A DNA stretch of 64,000 nucleotides from ZC4RG29 sp035304385. Lineage in GTDB: Bacteria; Bacteroidota; Bacteroidia; Cytophagales; Cyclobacteriaceae. The translations under genes and the position numbers were made by a program. Numbering within the stretch: the stretch's first letter is position 1; every line of letters starts with the position of its first letter. Positions 17,626 through 26,337 of this stretch are shown here, piece after piece. The notes under the pieces are model-generated. The model did not search any database. It had not been told where the DNA came from and was given only the letters and a program-made list of their open reading frames with translations. Where the stretch lies: the NCBI GenBank assembly GCA_035304385.1, contig DATGQD010000004.1, positions 1-64,000 on the forward strand. The letters are read 5' to 3'.

Positions 17626-19283
17626 CGCTCCGGGTCTTTGATGCCCTCAACGGGATAATTACCATACTCGCCGACGGTAATCTTACCCTTAAACGTCTTT
17701 CCTTCGATCTCGCCCTCAACGATTACATCCTGCGGCCTGCCCTCGAGCAGGATATCGTACATGAACTTCAGGGTCTTGCCCTGGAAAGTTATGTTGGTGA
17801 GATCAATACCTTCCGGCATACGCGTGCTGGTAATCCTTCCGGAATATTGCTTATCAGGATCTCTGCGTAAGACTACTTCCAGCTTCACCGCTTCTTTGGG
17901 TGTATCAGCGGTGAGATGCCAGGTTCCTTCCGGCGACGACACTTTTTTCTTGTGCCCGTCCTTCTCCGTGCAGGTGTATAGTTTACCGTCGACAAATATG
18001 CTCATTACCTTCGCATCCTTGTCGAACATCGGTTTACTAAACAGCGCCACGTTAGCGATCTTACCTTTCTCGATCGTGCCAAGCCGGTCGGCAACGCCCA
18101 GTATGTCGGCGGCGTTAATCGTGAGTGCGGCAAGTGCCGACTCAGGGTTGAGCCCGGCCTCCACCATGTTGCGAAGGTTCTTATGAAGGTCGCTGTACTT
18201 GGTATCCAACGCAGAGAAGCCAAACTTGATACCGGCAGAATCGAATGTCGCGGCTTGTGTCGTCATCTTCTGGATAAACTCCGAGCGGCGCGCTTTGAGC
18301 GCTGTCAACTCCGCATTGCCCAGGCTGTCGTCATCATCCGGTTCTTTTTTCTCATCGGGGTTCTCGGGAAGGTTAAGGGAGAGGAAGACGCTTGCTCCCG
18401 ATGTTTTGATCTTATCGATCAGGTCCCATCCCTCGCTGACATCGCCCAGCACCAGGACAAATCCAAGTTCCTTTTGAAGAGACAGCACCCGCTGGATGTC
18501 CAGCATCTTTGCCGTCCGGAACAGTACAGGTTGTTGTCTTAAGGTTACGGGGTAAAGCGCCTCAAGTGCCCTGTTGGTTTCCGGCCGCGGCAGCCCGCTC
18601 GCGTTCGTGGCATATAGCGCTGCATAGTCTCTCGACAGTTCGGCCTGGTGATAAAGTTCACGCCATTTGGCCAGTACGGCCATCACAGTGCTGGGATAAA
18701 TAGTCTTGTTCGACGTGAGTTCCGAATAGCACGCATTGTGTGGCCTGAGCGCCATCTGGTCGGGGGTTTCACCTCCGAGCAGTATTACGGCGGTCGAACC
18801 GGGAAGGAATATGCCCCGCGGGGCCACCTGCGATGCGCCGAATCCCGCACACCGCAATTCCTTAATCATCGGATCGTTTGGATCGAGATAGTCCCTCACG
18901 TCGCGTTGCGGGTTGATGCCCGCCTTTGACAAAGGGGGGTCGCCAGGATCCTCTACACGTTCGCCATGATCGTCGTCGGGACTCTTGACGCCCGTTTTAG
19001 ACAGACCTTCGATAAAAGCAGCGTATGCGTACAGGCTGTCGCCGTCAAGTATAATCGCGTTGGGTGGGATGGAGATATTCTCGCCTACAGCGTCGATCAG
19101 GCCGTTTCGGATAATGATCGTTCCATGCTCTATTCTGCGGCCTGGTGCCGGTATAATGGTCAGATTCCGGATCGCGTACGTGTCGGAAACGGGAGCCAGC
19201 TCCCTTTCCTGGGCTGCCGTCGTGGTCAGGACGAGCAGCGCGCCCACGGCTGATATTATTCGGCTGGCGACAAATCTTAGCAT
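17622..19283 (-). CDS. Amidohydrolase-fold secreted protein lacking the metal ligands, with C-terminal extra domain
   Basis: 553 residues from MLRFVASRIISAVGALLVLT (signal peptide, cleavage near TAAQ); the open frame to 19355 adds an atypical stretch. The fold markers IIIRNGLIDAVGENISI and VADRLGTIEKGKIANVALF are present, but the HxH position reads YAYAAFIEGLSKTG and the other sites are PVLFRTAK, VLVLGDVSEGWD and FGFSALDTKYS, so no metal site remains. Residues about 425-550 form an additional beta-rich domain (SPEGTWHLTADTPKEAVKLEV, EGEIEGKTFKGKITVGEYG). First gene of the trio; ATGA overlap with the intact enzyme. Confidence 0.78.
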   Translation of the reverse strand: MLRFVASRIISAVGALLVLTTTAAQERELAPVSDTYAIRNLTIIPAPGRRIEHGTIIIRNGLIDAVGENISIPPNAIILDGDSLYAYAAFIEGLSKTGVKSPDDDHGERVEDPGDPPLSKAGINPQRDVRDYLDPNDPMIKELRCAGFGASQVAPRGIFLPGSTAVILLGGETPDQMALRPHNACYSELTSNKTIYPSTVMAVLAKWRELYHQAELSRDYAALYATNASGLPRPETNRALEALYPVTLRQQPVLFRTAKMLDIQRVLSLQKELGFVLVLGDVSEGWDLIDKIKTSGASVFLSLNLPENPDEKKEPDDDDSLGNAELTALKARRSEFIQKMTTQAATFDSAGIKFGFSALDTKYSDLHKNLRNMVEAGLNPESALAALTINAADILGVADRLGTIEKGKIANVALFSKPMFDKDAKVMSIFVDGKLYTCTEKDGHKKKVSSPEGTWHLTADTPKEAVKLEVVLRRDPDKQYSGRITSTRMPEGIDLTNITFQGKTLKFMYDILLEGRPQDVIVEGEIEGKTFKGKITVGEYGNYPVEGIKDPER

Positions 19284-19404
19284 CCGTGCACTGAGGTTAT
19301 TGGGCTCAAATGAACCTGAAAGATAAAATATTCCGTTTCGGCTCGTTTTAGGCAATACAGGAGTGGCTGAAATGACGTGTAGGGTGGCGACCCCCCGGGT
19401 CAGG

Positions 19405-19749
19405 CTATTTTTTTACGGCCCGGTATCCGGCGGATTTCAGAATCCCCAGCACCTTTTCGCGCAGATCCCCCTGAATGAGTATTTCGCCCGATTTCACCGA
19501 TCCGCCAACACCACAGCGGGTTTTCAGCGTCCGGGCGAGCGTATCCAGATCGGTGGAAGTCCCAATAAAACCCCCGACTACGGTTACCTGCTTCCCTGCC
19601 CTACCGCTTTTATCGAGAAAAACGACCAGTTTCTGCTGTTCCGGCGGCAAGGTAGCAGATTCCTCACCCCGGGGGACGGAGTAATCGTAATCCGCGTCCG
19701 TGGAGTAAACCACCCCTTCCCGCCTCTTCCATTCGTTCTTTTTAGCCAT
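19405..19749 (-). CDS. SUI1/eIF1-like translation factor (YciH family)
   Basis: 114 residues. The C-terminal two thirds match the SUI1 fold: KLVVFLDKSGRAGKQVTVVGGFIG, LARTLKTRCGVGGSVKSGEILIQGDLREKV. The CGVGG-x-x-K-x-G-E-I motif is diagnostic. In E. coli YciH is non-essential and is thought to influence initiation fidelity. Start at MAKKNEWKRREGVVYSTD (19749) rather than the open frame to 19800. It lies 20 bp downstream of the J-domain gene on the same strand. Confidence 0.92.
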   Translation of the reverse strand: MAKKNEWKRREGVVYSTDADYDYSVPRGEESATLPPEQQKLVVFLDKSGRAGKQVTVVGGFIGTSTDLDTLARTLKTRCGVGGSVKSGEILIQGDLREKVLGILKSAGYRAVKK

Positions 19750-19769
19750 TTCGTTTACAGTCTCTGCCC

Positions 19770-20555
19770 TTACCGAAAGAGGAGCCAAAACAAGACGCAC
19801 AAAAATAAGAGAAACATATTAACTACCCCCAGGCTGTTCATCAGTTGACGGCTGCCCTTGCGGAAAACGCCAAGAGCCGATGTAAACAAAAGGATGAGGG
19901 GCAGGAAAGCAAAATTGCCGAAAAGGGTGGCCCGAATCTGCTCCGTGATGCCCTGGGCCGCAATACGGCGGGGAATCGAAAGTATCCGCGTTCGGTACAG
20001 GTAGACAATGGTGCCCTCAGTGAACGCCGCAGGCGCATAAGTATCGAAGGTGAGGCGGGTACCGTAGTTGGTCCGTATCGTTATCCTGTCGGTGTCGCCG
20101 ACGCCATAACCCCGATCAGCGGCGCGTACGATCTTTTCGTCATCCTGCCGCAGGGGTAGGGCGACATCGACCAGCAGCAAAAAGCAAAAGGCAAAGGCCG
20201 TTCGTGAGATCACGCGGGCATACCGCTGAAAACGCACATACCAGGGATTTACAGGCGGCGGACCGGTCTGCGGCCTGGGACGGGCACGGTGCCGGTAGCG
20301 GGGGTCGCGATGGGCGGGCTGAGGCGTAATGATGGGCTCTGTCCACACCCTCTTCCGGGAAAGGTCGTAGTTTCTTCGCTTTTCGGGGTTGCTCAGAACG
20401 TCGTAGGCGACATTGATCTGACGGATCTTGTCCTGGGCGGCAGGATCAGGATTGCGGTCCGGGTGATACCGGACCACCAGCTTCCGGTATGCCGTCCGGA
20501 TATCATCCTGCGATGCAAGCTCGGAGACGCCAAGGATCTTGTAGTAGTCGGCCAT
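19770..20555 (-). CDS. Membrane-anchored J-domain protein
   Basis: 261 residues. The N-terminal J domain (1-70) has DYYKILGVSELASQDDIRTAYRKL, the HPD loop in RYHPDRNPDP, and INVAYDVLSNPEKRRNYD. A Pro- and His-rich linker (about 75-105) leads to a first membrane helix (TAFAFCFLLLVDVALPL). About 85 mostly beta residues follow, then two C-terminal helices (FAFLPLILLFTSALGVF; VVNMFLLFLCVLFWLLF). There is no Gly/Phe or zinc domain, so this is a type III J protein that would recruit DnaK to the membrane. It is followed by the SUI1 gene. Confidence 0.87.
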   Translation of the reverse strand: MADYYKILGVSELASQDDIRTAYRKLVVRYHPDRNPDPAAQDKIRQINVAYDVLSNPEKRRNYDLSRKRVWTEPIITPQPAHRDPRYRHRARPRPQTGPPPVNPWYVRFQRYARVISRTAFAFCFLLLVDVALPLRQDDEKIVRAADRGYGVGDTDRITIRTNYGTRLTFDTYAPAAFTEGTIVYLYRTRILSIPRRIAAQGITEQIRATLFGNFAFLPLILLFTSALGVFRKGSRQLMNSLGVVNMFLLFLCVLFWLLFR

Positions 20556-20560
20556 CAGAC

Positions 20561-20589
20561 AAAAATAAAAAGCCCGTATTGCCGGGCCT
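20561..20589 (-). terminator. Rho-independent terminator after the tandem UspA gene
   Basis: Read on the reverse strand: AGGCCCGGCAATACGGGCT followed by TTTTATTTTTG. A GC-rich stem with a 6-nt loop and a U-tract begins 27 bp past the UspA stop and just before the J-domain start. Confidence 0.75.
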
Positions 20590-20615
20590 TGAAAATCGGG
20601 GATGCACTGATGGTT

Positions 20616-21467
20616 TTAACGCCGTTTGGTTACGAACGTAAGCACGGGGCGTCGGGCATGAGTGACCACATCTTCGGCAATGCTGCCTGCAAGGACGTGA
20701 GCAACACCCGTTCTGCCGCTCGTAGCCATGGCGATAAGGTCGGCATCGATGCTGTCAGCGAAGTAAGCGATGCCCTCCTCCTCGGTCAGGTCATTGTAGA
20801 CGTTGAGTGTGTAGTTTTTCAACTGCAACTTCTTGGCGAAATCCTGCATGTACTTCATCACGACAGCATCGCGCTGGAAGTTTCCGGGTGTATTGATACG
20901 CACCAGGTGAACGGTTGATTTGTACAGGTCCTGCGTACGACGAACGATCTTGGAGAAGATCTCCTCGTCTTTGCTCATCGAAGTGGCGTAGACTATGTTC
21001 TTGAAGTCGACCCGGGCGGGTTTCTGTTTAACAGACAGCACCGGGCATTGCGACCGACGTACTACCTTCTCGGTATTGGTACCCAGGAATACCTTGTCCA
21101 AACCCGAGTGACCGCCGGTACCCATTACGATAAGATCGACCTTTGAACCGGATACAATAGTATTGATCCCGTGGTAAGGCGTACCCACCCGCAGTTCGGT
21201 GCTTACCTTAATTCCCTTGAGCTTATCGCTAGCGCTTAGCTTTTCGAGTTGTTTCTTCGAACGTTCGATAAGCTTCATTGTGAACAGGGCGTCTTCCGTG
21301 TTCGCAAGACCTGTTTCTCCGGTTACGCTAAAGGATGTAGACGAAGCCGCTTCCGCTACGTGAAGGAGAATGAGTTCGGCTCCGGATTTTTTGGCGATCT
21401 CCGTGGCTACGTCGAGGGCAATTTTGGCGGGCTTGGAGAAGTCGGTAGGGACGAGAATTTTCTTCAT
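20616..21467 (-). CDS. Tandem-domain universal stress protein
   Basis: 283 residues made of two UspA domains. Domain 1 (1-148) starts KKILVPTDFSKPAKIALDVA and ends with the ATP-type motif VMGTGGHSGLDKVFLGTNTEKVVRRSQCPVLSVK (G-2x-G-9x-G-N/T). Domain 2 (about 150-283) has ATSGRTGVAHVLAGSIAEDVVTHARRPVLTF. Tandem UspA proteins are usually dimers in one chain with a stress or energy-sensing role. It lies close to another UspA gene and to a PAS kinase and Crp-like response regulator, a combination fitting redox or starvation control (inference). Confidence 0.92.
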   Translation of the reverse strand: MKKILVPTDFSKPAKIALDVATEIAKKSGAELILLHVAEAASSTSFSVTGETGLANTEDALFTMKLIERSKKQLEKLSASDKLKGIKVSTELRVGTPYHGINTIVSGSKVDLIVMGTGGHSGLDKVFLGTNTEKVVRRSQCPVLSVKQKPARVDFKNIVYATSMSKDEEIFSKIVRRTQDLYKSTVHLVRINTPGNFQRDAVVMKYMQDFAKKLQLKNYTLNVYNDLTEEEGIAYFADSIDADLIAMATSGRTGVAHVLAGSIAEDVVTHARRPVLTFVTKRR

Positions 21468-21542
21468 ACAAAAAAGGTTCAGGGATTCGGTTATTGGGGA
21501 AAGTAAAGCATTTTTTGATTTGAGAACAAGATAACAAGTCGA

Positions 21543-21968
21543 TTATGGCGACGGGGAGTCGTCACCGACGATAACAACCGGGACGGGCAGTGATCCGAGG
21601 AACGCATCCTGCGGACGTTCGGTAATCAGCCGACGCATGTTTTTGTCAATGACAATCTTGTCGACACTATTCGTGCGTATCTGGCGTAATATACAATCGC
21701 CGAAGAATCCAATCTCGATCAGGAACTCGTGGTCTGTAATGGTGCCGTTATGAAAGAAAGGCTCGAGCATACAGAAACGCTCTCGGGCTCGCAGTTCGAC
21801 GCGGTTTCTAAACTTGAGGATCTCTTCTTCCTGGTCAGGCTGGATAAGCCGGTAGGAGTATAGTACGGTCACAGAACGCCCTTCCTTATTGGCCATTTCA
21901 ATAGCATATTTGAGTGCCTCTATAGAGGACTCGGAAAAATCAATCGGACACAGGATCTTCCCTTTCAT
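21543..21968 (-). CDS. Universal stress protein, divergent
   Basis: 141 residues beginning MKGKILCPIDFSESSIEALKYAIEMA, a classic UspA start, with VTVLYSYRL as strand 2. The C-terminal part (KIVIDKNMRRLITERPQDAFLGSLPVPVVIVGDD) keeps the fold but not the G-2x-G-9x-G(S/T) ATP loop, so it is probably a non-ATP-binding UspA. The start at 21968 is chosen over 21974 by family alignment. It is divergent from the histidine kinase gene with about 110 bp between them. Confidence 0.85.
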   Translation of the reverse strand: MKGKILCPIDFSESSIEALKYAIEMANKEGRSVTVLYSYRLIQPDQEEEILKFRNRVELRARERFCMLEPFFHNGTITDHEFLIEIGFFGDCILRQIRTNSVDKIVIDKNMRRLITERPQDAFLGSLPVPVVIVGDDSPSP

Positions 21969-22082
21969 AATCATTCAAAGTTAGACGACCCGGATGCCCT
22001 TTTTCAGGATGAGCGTCAGGGCATAAACCTGACTTTTATCATCCCTTTGCGAAGGTTATATTGCACAATATTGCTTCCGACG

Positions 22083-23354
22083 ATGCCCATAGACCAGAAA
22101 GACTCCATCCTTTCCCAGGACACCTTTCGGCAAATCTTCCAAAATTCTGCCGAAGGGATCATTATTGTCAATGAAGAGGGCCGGATCTTCCTGGCCAACC
22201 CGGTTGCCGAGAAAATGTTCGGCTATGATCCCGGCGAACTGGTGGATATGCACCTGGGCAAACTGCTTCCGGAGCGGTTTCGGGCGCGTCACGCGGTTCA
22301 TCGCGACGACTATTTCCGGGACCCACGTCCGCGCAGAATGGGCGTCGGTCGCGATTTGCTGGCCGCACGGAAGGATGGCTCCGAATTTCCGGTCGAGGTC
22401 AGCCTGAGCAGCGTAACCATCGACGGCAACGCACTGGTAATTGCGTTCATAATCGACATCACGCTGCGCAAGAAATCCGAGGAGGCGCTAAGAAGAAGTG
22501 AAGAACAACTCATCATCTACGCGGCCGAACTGGAACGCAAGGTCAAATCCCGAACTGAAGCGCTCGATAAAACCATTCGTGAACTCGAAAGGCTAAACAA
22601 AGATCTGGAAGAACAAATTCTGGAGCGTCGTCGGGCGGAAGAAGAAGCTAAGAAAGCTCTTCGCCGGGAACGGGAAGTTAATGAGCTTAAGACCAAGTTC
22701 GTTTCCATGGCTTCTCATGAATTCCGAACGCCGCTCAGTTCGGTACTGAGTTCTGCATCGCTTATCCGGAAGTACCGCGACAAGGGAGACCTTTCCCGTA
22801 TCGACAAGCATATCGACCGGATCAAATCATCGGTTAACCACCTGACTAATATTCTGAATGATTTCCTCTCCCTCGGCCGTCTGGACGAAGGAAGGATTGA
22901 CGTTGCCCTGGAGCCCATCGACGTCAAAGAACTTTTCGGCGACATCGTAGAGGAATTGAAACTCTCGCTGAAGCCGGGGCAGGATATCAAAGTCACCAGT
23001 GAGGGACCGAAGCATTTGATCAAGACCGACCCCAAGGTGCTCAGGAATATTGTCTTCAACCTCATTTCCAATGCGAGTAAATATTCGGACGAGGGTAAGA
23101 CCATATACCTCGATCTCACCCTGGGCCCCGATCAGCTTCGAATTGTCGTTCGCGACGAGGGTGTCGGTATTCCGGAAGAAGAGACGAAGCATATTTTCGA
23201 ACGCTTTTACCGGGCGAGCAACGTTTCAAACATTCAGGGTACAGGGCTTGGGCTGAACATCGTGAAACGCTACGTCTCGCTTCTGAACGGCACGATCGGG
23301 TTTACATCAGAATACGGAAAAGGTAGTACCTTTACTGTAACGCTGCCTTGCTGA
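22083..23354 (+). CDS. PAS-domain sensor histidine kinase
   Basis: 423 residues, no membrane segment, hence cytoplasmic. PAS domain (about 10-125): FRQIFQNSAEGIIIVNEEGRIFLANPVAEKMFGY and DGSEFPVEVSLSSV. A charged coiled coil (about 135-205). HisKA with the phospho-accepting His in FVSMASHEFRTPLSSVLSS. HATPase_c with NLISNASKYSDEGK (N box), VVRDEGVGIPEEE (G1), IFERFYRASN (F box) and GTGLGLNIVKRY (G2). Start taken at MPIDQKDS (22083). The response-regulator gene follows 48 bp later and is its likely partner. Confidence 0.93.
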   Translation: MPIDQKDSILSQDTFRQIFQNSAEGIIIVNEEGRIFLANPVAEKMFGYDPGELVDMHLGKLLPERFRARHAVHRDDYFRDPRPRRMGVGRDLLAARKDGSEFPVEVSLSSVTIDGNALVIAFIIDITLRKKSEEALRRSEEQLIIYAAELERKVKSRTEALDKTIRELERLNKDLEEQILERRRAEEEAKKALRREREVNELKTKFVSMASHEFRTPLSSVLSSASLIRKYRDKGDLSRIDKHIDRIKSSVNHLTNILNDFLSLGRLDEGRIDVALEPIDVKELFGDIVEELKLSLKPGQDIKVTSEGPKHLIKTDPKVLRNIVFNLISNASKYSDEGKTIYLDLTLGPDQLRIVVRDEGVGIPEEETKHIFERFYRASNVSNIQGTGLGLNIVKRYVSLLNGTIGFTSEYGKGSTFTVTLPC

Positions 23355-23402
23355 AAATGAAATTGCATCCCAGGAAAGAATCCGGGCGAATCGTAGACAA
23401 CC

Positions 23403-24464
23403 ATGAAGAAGATACTGTTAATCGAAGACAACGCTGAGGTACGTGAGAATACGAGCGAGATCCTTCAGCTCGCCAATTACGATGTCATCACGGCGGAAAA
23501 CGGCAAAGAGGGCGTTGAACTCGCGCAGCGGGAGCATCCCGACCTGATTATCTGCGACATTATGATGCCGGAATTGGATGGCTACGGCGTACTTCACATT
23601 CTGGGCAAGAAAGCAGAGACGGCCCGCATTCCGTTCATCTTCCTCACGGCCAAAACCGAAAAAAGCGACATCCGGAAAGGTATGACGCTGGGCGCGGATG
23701 ACTACCTGACCAAACCCTTCGACGATACCGACCTCCTCAACGCCGTGGAGGCGCGGCTGCGAAAAAGCGAATTCCATAATGCCGACTACGACCAGTCGAC
23801 CGAAGGATTCGATCGTTTCATCAGCGATGCGCAACGCGCCCTGAATCTCAAAGACCTCTGCAAGGATCGGAAGGTGAAGAAGTATAAGAAGAAAGCTGAG
23901 ATCTATTCCGAAGCTGAGACGCCCTTATACCTATTCTACATTACCTCCGGGAGTGTAAAGGAATTCAAATCGCATCCCGACGGCAAAGAACTGATCACAA
24001 ACATTTATAAGGAAAACGAGTTCTTCGGTTTTGAACCTCTACTCGACAACGGTATTTACAACGAGTCGGCTATAGCCATGGAGGATACCGAGCTGACACT
24101 GATTCCCAAGGCCGACTTCCTGACGCTGCTGCATGCCCGCCCTGATATCTCGGCCACCTTTATTTCATTGCTCTGCAAGAAGGTCGCGGCCAAAGAAAAT
24201 CAACTCCTTCACCTGGCCTACAATTCCGTCCGGCAGCGTACAGCCGAAGCGTTGCTTCGGGTCTGGAATTTTAAGAATTCAAAAGAAGTAATAAGTGTGT
24301 CGCGGGAAGACCTGGCCAAGTTGGTGGGAACTGCCTCCGAGTCGGTCATCCGCGTATTGTCCGACTTCCGTGAAGAGGGGATCATCGACATCATCAGCGG
24401 CAAGATCAAGGTGAAGCATCCCGAAAAACTGGAAAAGGTCATTCGCTGGAGCGTCGCACGGTGA
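23403..24464 (+). CDS. Response regulator with Crp/Fnr-type output domain
   Basis: 353 residues. The receiver (1-122) is complete: LLIEDNAEVRENT, phospho-Asp in LIICDIMMPELDGYG, FLTAKTEKSD, DDYLTKPFDDTDL. A cNMP-binding-like barrel (about 145-265) shows LFYITSGSVKEFKSHPDGKELITNIYKENEFFG but lacks the Arg/Glu cAMP-phosphate cassette. The C-terminal HTH_Crp (about 285-350) has VSREDLAKLVGTASESVIRVLSDFREEGII. There are no Fnr-type N-terminal Cys. The receiver thus probably replaces ligand binding as the switch for a Crp-type DNA binder. Partner of the PAS kinase. Confidence 0.93.
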   Translation: MKKILLIEDNAEVRENTSEILQLANYDVITAENGKEGVELAQREHPDLIICDIMMPELDGYGVLHILGKKAETARIPFIFLTAKTEKSDIRKGMTLGADDYLTKPFDDTDLLNAVEARLRKSEFHNADYDQSTEGFDRFISDAQRALNLKDLCKDRKVKKYKKKAEIYSEAETPLYLFYITSGSVKEFKSHPDGKELITNIYKENEFFGFEPLLDNGIYNESAIAMEDTELTLIPKADFLTLLHARPDISATFISLLCKKVAAKENQLLHLAYNSVRQRTAEALLRVWNFKNSKEVISVSREDLAKLVGTASESVIRVLSDFREEGIIDIISGKIKVKHPEKLEKVIRWSVAR

Positions 24465-24528
24465 CCATTGCTGTAACTATGATTCATGTATTACGACTAA
24501 TCGGTAAGGACATCAACACCCCCAACAT

Positions 24529-25116
24529 ATGAAAAAGATATTGATCATCGGTGTGGCCATTGTAGGCCTCTTCATCATCTACCGCCTGTTCGCGGGAACG
24601 TATAACAACCTGGTGTCGGGGCAACAGACGGTGGAGGCACAATGGGCACAGGTGCAGAATGTATACCAGCGTCGGGCGGACCTAATTCCCAACCTCGTAA
24701 ATACTGTGAAGGGTTATGCGGACTTTGAGCAGGAAACGCTCACCAGGGTGATCGAAGCCCGCGCCAAGGCGACATCGGTAACGATTGATGCCGGCGAACT
24801 CACACCGGACAAGGTAGCGGAATTCCAGCAAGCCCAGGGAGAGTTGTCGTCCGCACTCAGCCGGCTGCTGGTCAGTGTAGAGCGGTACCCGGACCTGAAA
24901 GCCAATCAGAACTTCCTCGACCTTCAGACACAGCTGGAAGGGACAGAAAACCGAATCGCCGTAGAACGGATGAAGTTCAATGAAACGGTTCGATCTTATA
25001 ACACTTACTTAAAACAATTTCCCCGAAACATCCTGGCAGGTATATATGGATTCCAGGAACGCGGATATTTCGATGCTGCGCCGGAAGCTGAGCAGGTTCC
25101 CGAGGTACAATTCTGA
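24529..25116 (+). CDS. LemA family protein
   Basis: 195 residues. The N-terminal membrane helix KILIIGVAIVGLFIIYRLF is followed by the LemA signature YNNLVSGQQTVEAQWAQVQNVYQRRADLIPNLVNTVKGYADFE, with the four-helix bundle continuing to FNETVRSYNTYLKQFPRNILAGIYGFQERGYF. Single-pass inner-membrane protein with the bundle facing out; molecular role unknown. It is first of three tightly packed genes (gaps of 3 bp) together with two TPM-domain proteins, the usual LemA-TPM-TPM arrangement in Bacteroidota. Confidence 0.94.
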   Translation: MKKILIIGVAIVGLFIIYRLFAGTYNNLVSGQQTVEAQWAQVQNVYQRRADLIPNLVNTVKGYADFEQETLTRVIEARAKATSVTIDAGELTPDKVAEFQQAQGELSSALSRLLVSVERYPDLKANQNFLDLQTQLEGTENRIAVERMKFNETVRSYNTYLKQFPRNILAGIYGFQERGYFDAAPEAEQVPEVQF

Positions 25117-25119
25117 TCG

Positions 25120-25557
25120 ATGGCGAGGGATTTTTTCACTGTCATAGAAAAGCAACAGATACGCCAGGCGATCCTGGACGCTGAAAAAAAGACGACCGGC
25201 GAAATCCAGGTTCACCTGGAACGCCATGCGCGGAAACCGCTGGCGGAACGCGCGCGTGAAGTCTTCGGTATTCTGGGCGTATCGCGCACGAAAGCGCGTA
25301 ACGGCGTACTGTTCTACCTTGCTATAGAAGATCACCAGTTTGCCGTACTGGGAGATTCGGGCATCGACAAAGTGGTGCCGCCCGGCTTCTGGGATCAAAT
25401 ACGGGAACATATGGAGCACCTGTTTCGACAGGGACGCTTCACGGAAGGGTTATGCGATGGCATTCGCATGGCTGGCGACCAATTAGCCGAATACTTCCCG
25501 ATCTCGCAGCATGATGAAAACGAACTTCCCGATGACATTTCGTTCGGCAACCAATAA
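25120..25557 (+). CDS. TPM domain protein without signal peptide
   Basis: 145 residues, TPM_phosphatase-like domain throughout: FFTVIEKQQIRQAILDAEKKTTGEIQVHLERHA, GVLFYLAIEDHQFAVLGDSGIDKVVPPGFWDQI, FTEGLCDGIRMAGDQLAEYFP. It has no signal peptide and no C-terminal membrane helix, unlike the next gene, so it is cytoplasmic or peripheral. TPM domains in plants and bacteria are tied to membrane-protein turnover or assembly; the function here is unknown. It is 3 bp after lemA and 3 bp before the second TPM gene. Confidence 0.9.
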   Translation: MARDFFTVIEKQQIRQAILDAEKKTTGEIQVHLERHARKPLAERAREVFGILGVSRTKARNGVLFYLAIEDHQFAVLGDSGIDKVVPPGFWDQIREHMEHLFRQGRFTEGLCDGIRMAGDQLAEYFPISQHDENELPDDISFGNQ

Positions 25558-25560
25558 CGC

Positions 25561-26337
25561 ATGACGCGCACTTTCCTGCTTATTCTTTTACTGGTATACC
25601 CGGGTTACGCTCAGGACATACCACCCGCACCGAATCCACCGCAACTCGTCAACGACTTCGCGAGCGCGTTGAGTGATGCCGATCGCGCTTCACTGGAGCG
25701 CAAACTCAATACCTACCACGACACAACCTCCACACAGATTGCCGTCGTGATCGTAAAGACCCTGGGTGGCTACGAGGTAATGGATTATGCCTTCCGCATC
25801 GGGGAAGAATGGGGTGTAGGACAAAAAGGCAAAGAGAACGGCATCGTTGTGCTTGTTGCCATTGACGATCGTAAAGCGGCTATCGCCACGGGGTATGGTC
25901 TCGAAGGAGCAATCCCGGATATCGCTACACGTCATATCCGGGAAAATCAAATGAATCCCAATTTCAGGGATGGGAATTTTTATAAAGGCCTTGATGAGGC
26001 GACCACGTCACTGATGAAGCTTGCGTCCGGTGAATTTACAGCCGACGATATGGTCCCTAAAGCACCCATCGGGGCCATTTTCGGTGTGGTGTTCTTTTTC
26101 ATCTTCGCCATCATACTACTGGTCATCATCGTCAGTCGCCGCAAGCGCAATCATATCGGGAGCAAGGGGCTCGACTTCTGGACGGCACTTTGGCTTATGA
26201 GCAACGCCGGTCGCGGGGGACGCGGCGGGGGCTCCTCCGGGTGGGGTGGCGGATTCGGTGGCGGCAGCTCAGGTGGGGGTTTTGGCGGATTTGGCGGCGG
26301 AAGTTTTGGCGGTGGAGGATCGGGAGGAAGCTGGTAA
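25561..26337 (+). CDS. TPM domain protein with membrane anchor and Gly-rich tail (YgcG-like)
   Basis: 258 residues. Signal peptide (FLLILLLVYPGYAQ), then a TPM domain (about 25-160: PQLVNDFASALSDADRASLERKLNTY, IAVVIVKTLGGYEVMDYAFRIGEEWGVGQKGKENGIVVLVAIDDRKAAIATGYGLEGAIPD). A membrane helix follows (GAIFGVVFFFIFAIILLVIIVSRRKR), then a tail of about 45 residues that is almost only Gly, Ser, Phe and Trp. The TPM domain faces the periplasm. The last 69 bp are also read on the other strand by the DUF4199 gene. Confidence 0.92.
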   Translation: MTRTFLLILLLVYPGYAQDIPPAPNPPQLVNDFASALSDADRASLERKLNTYHDTTSTQIAVVIVKTLGGYEVMDYAFRIGEEWGVGQKGKENGIVVLVAIDDRKAAIATGYGLEGAIPDIATRHIRENQMNPNFRDGNFYKGLDEATTSLMKLASGEFTADDMVPKAPIGAIFGVVFFFIFAIILLVIIVSRRKRNHIGSKGLDFWTALWLMSNAGRGGRGGGSSGWGGGFGGGSSGGGFGGFGGGSFGGGGSGGSW

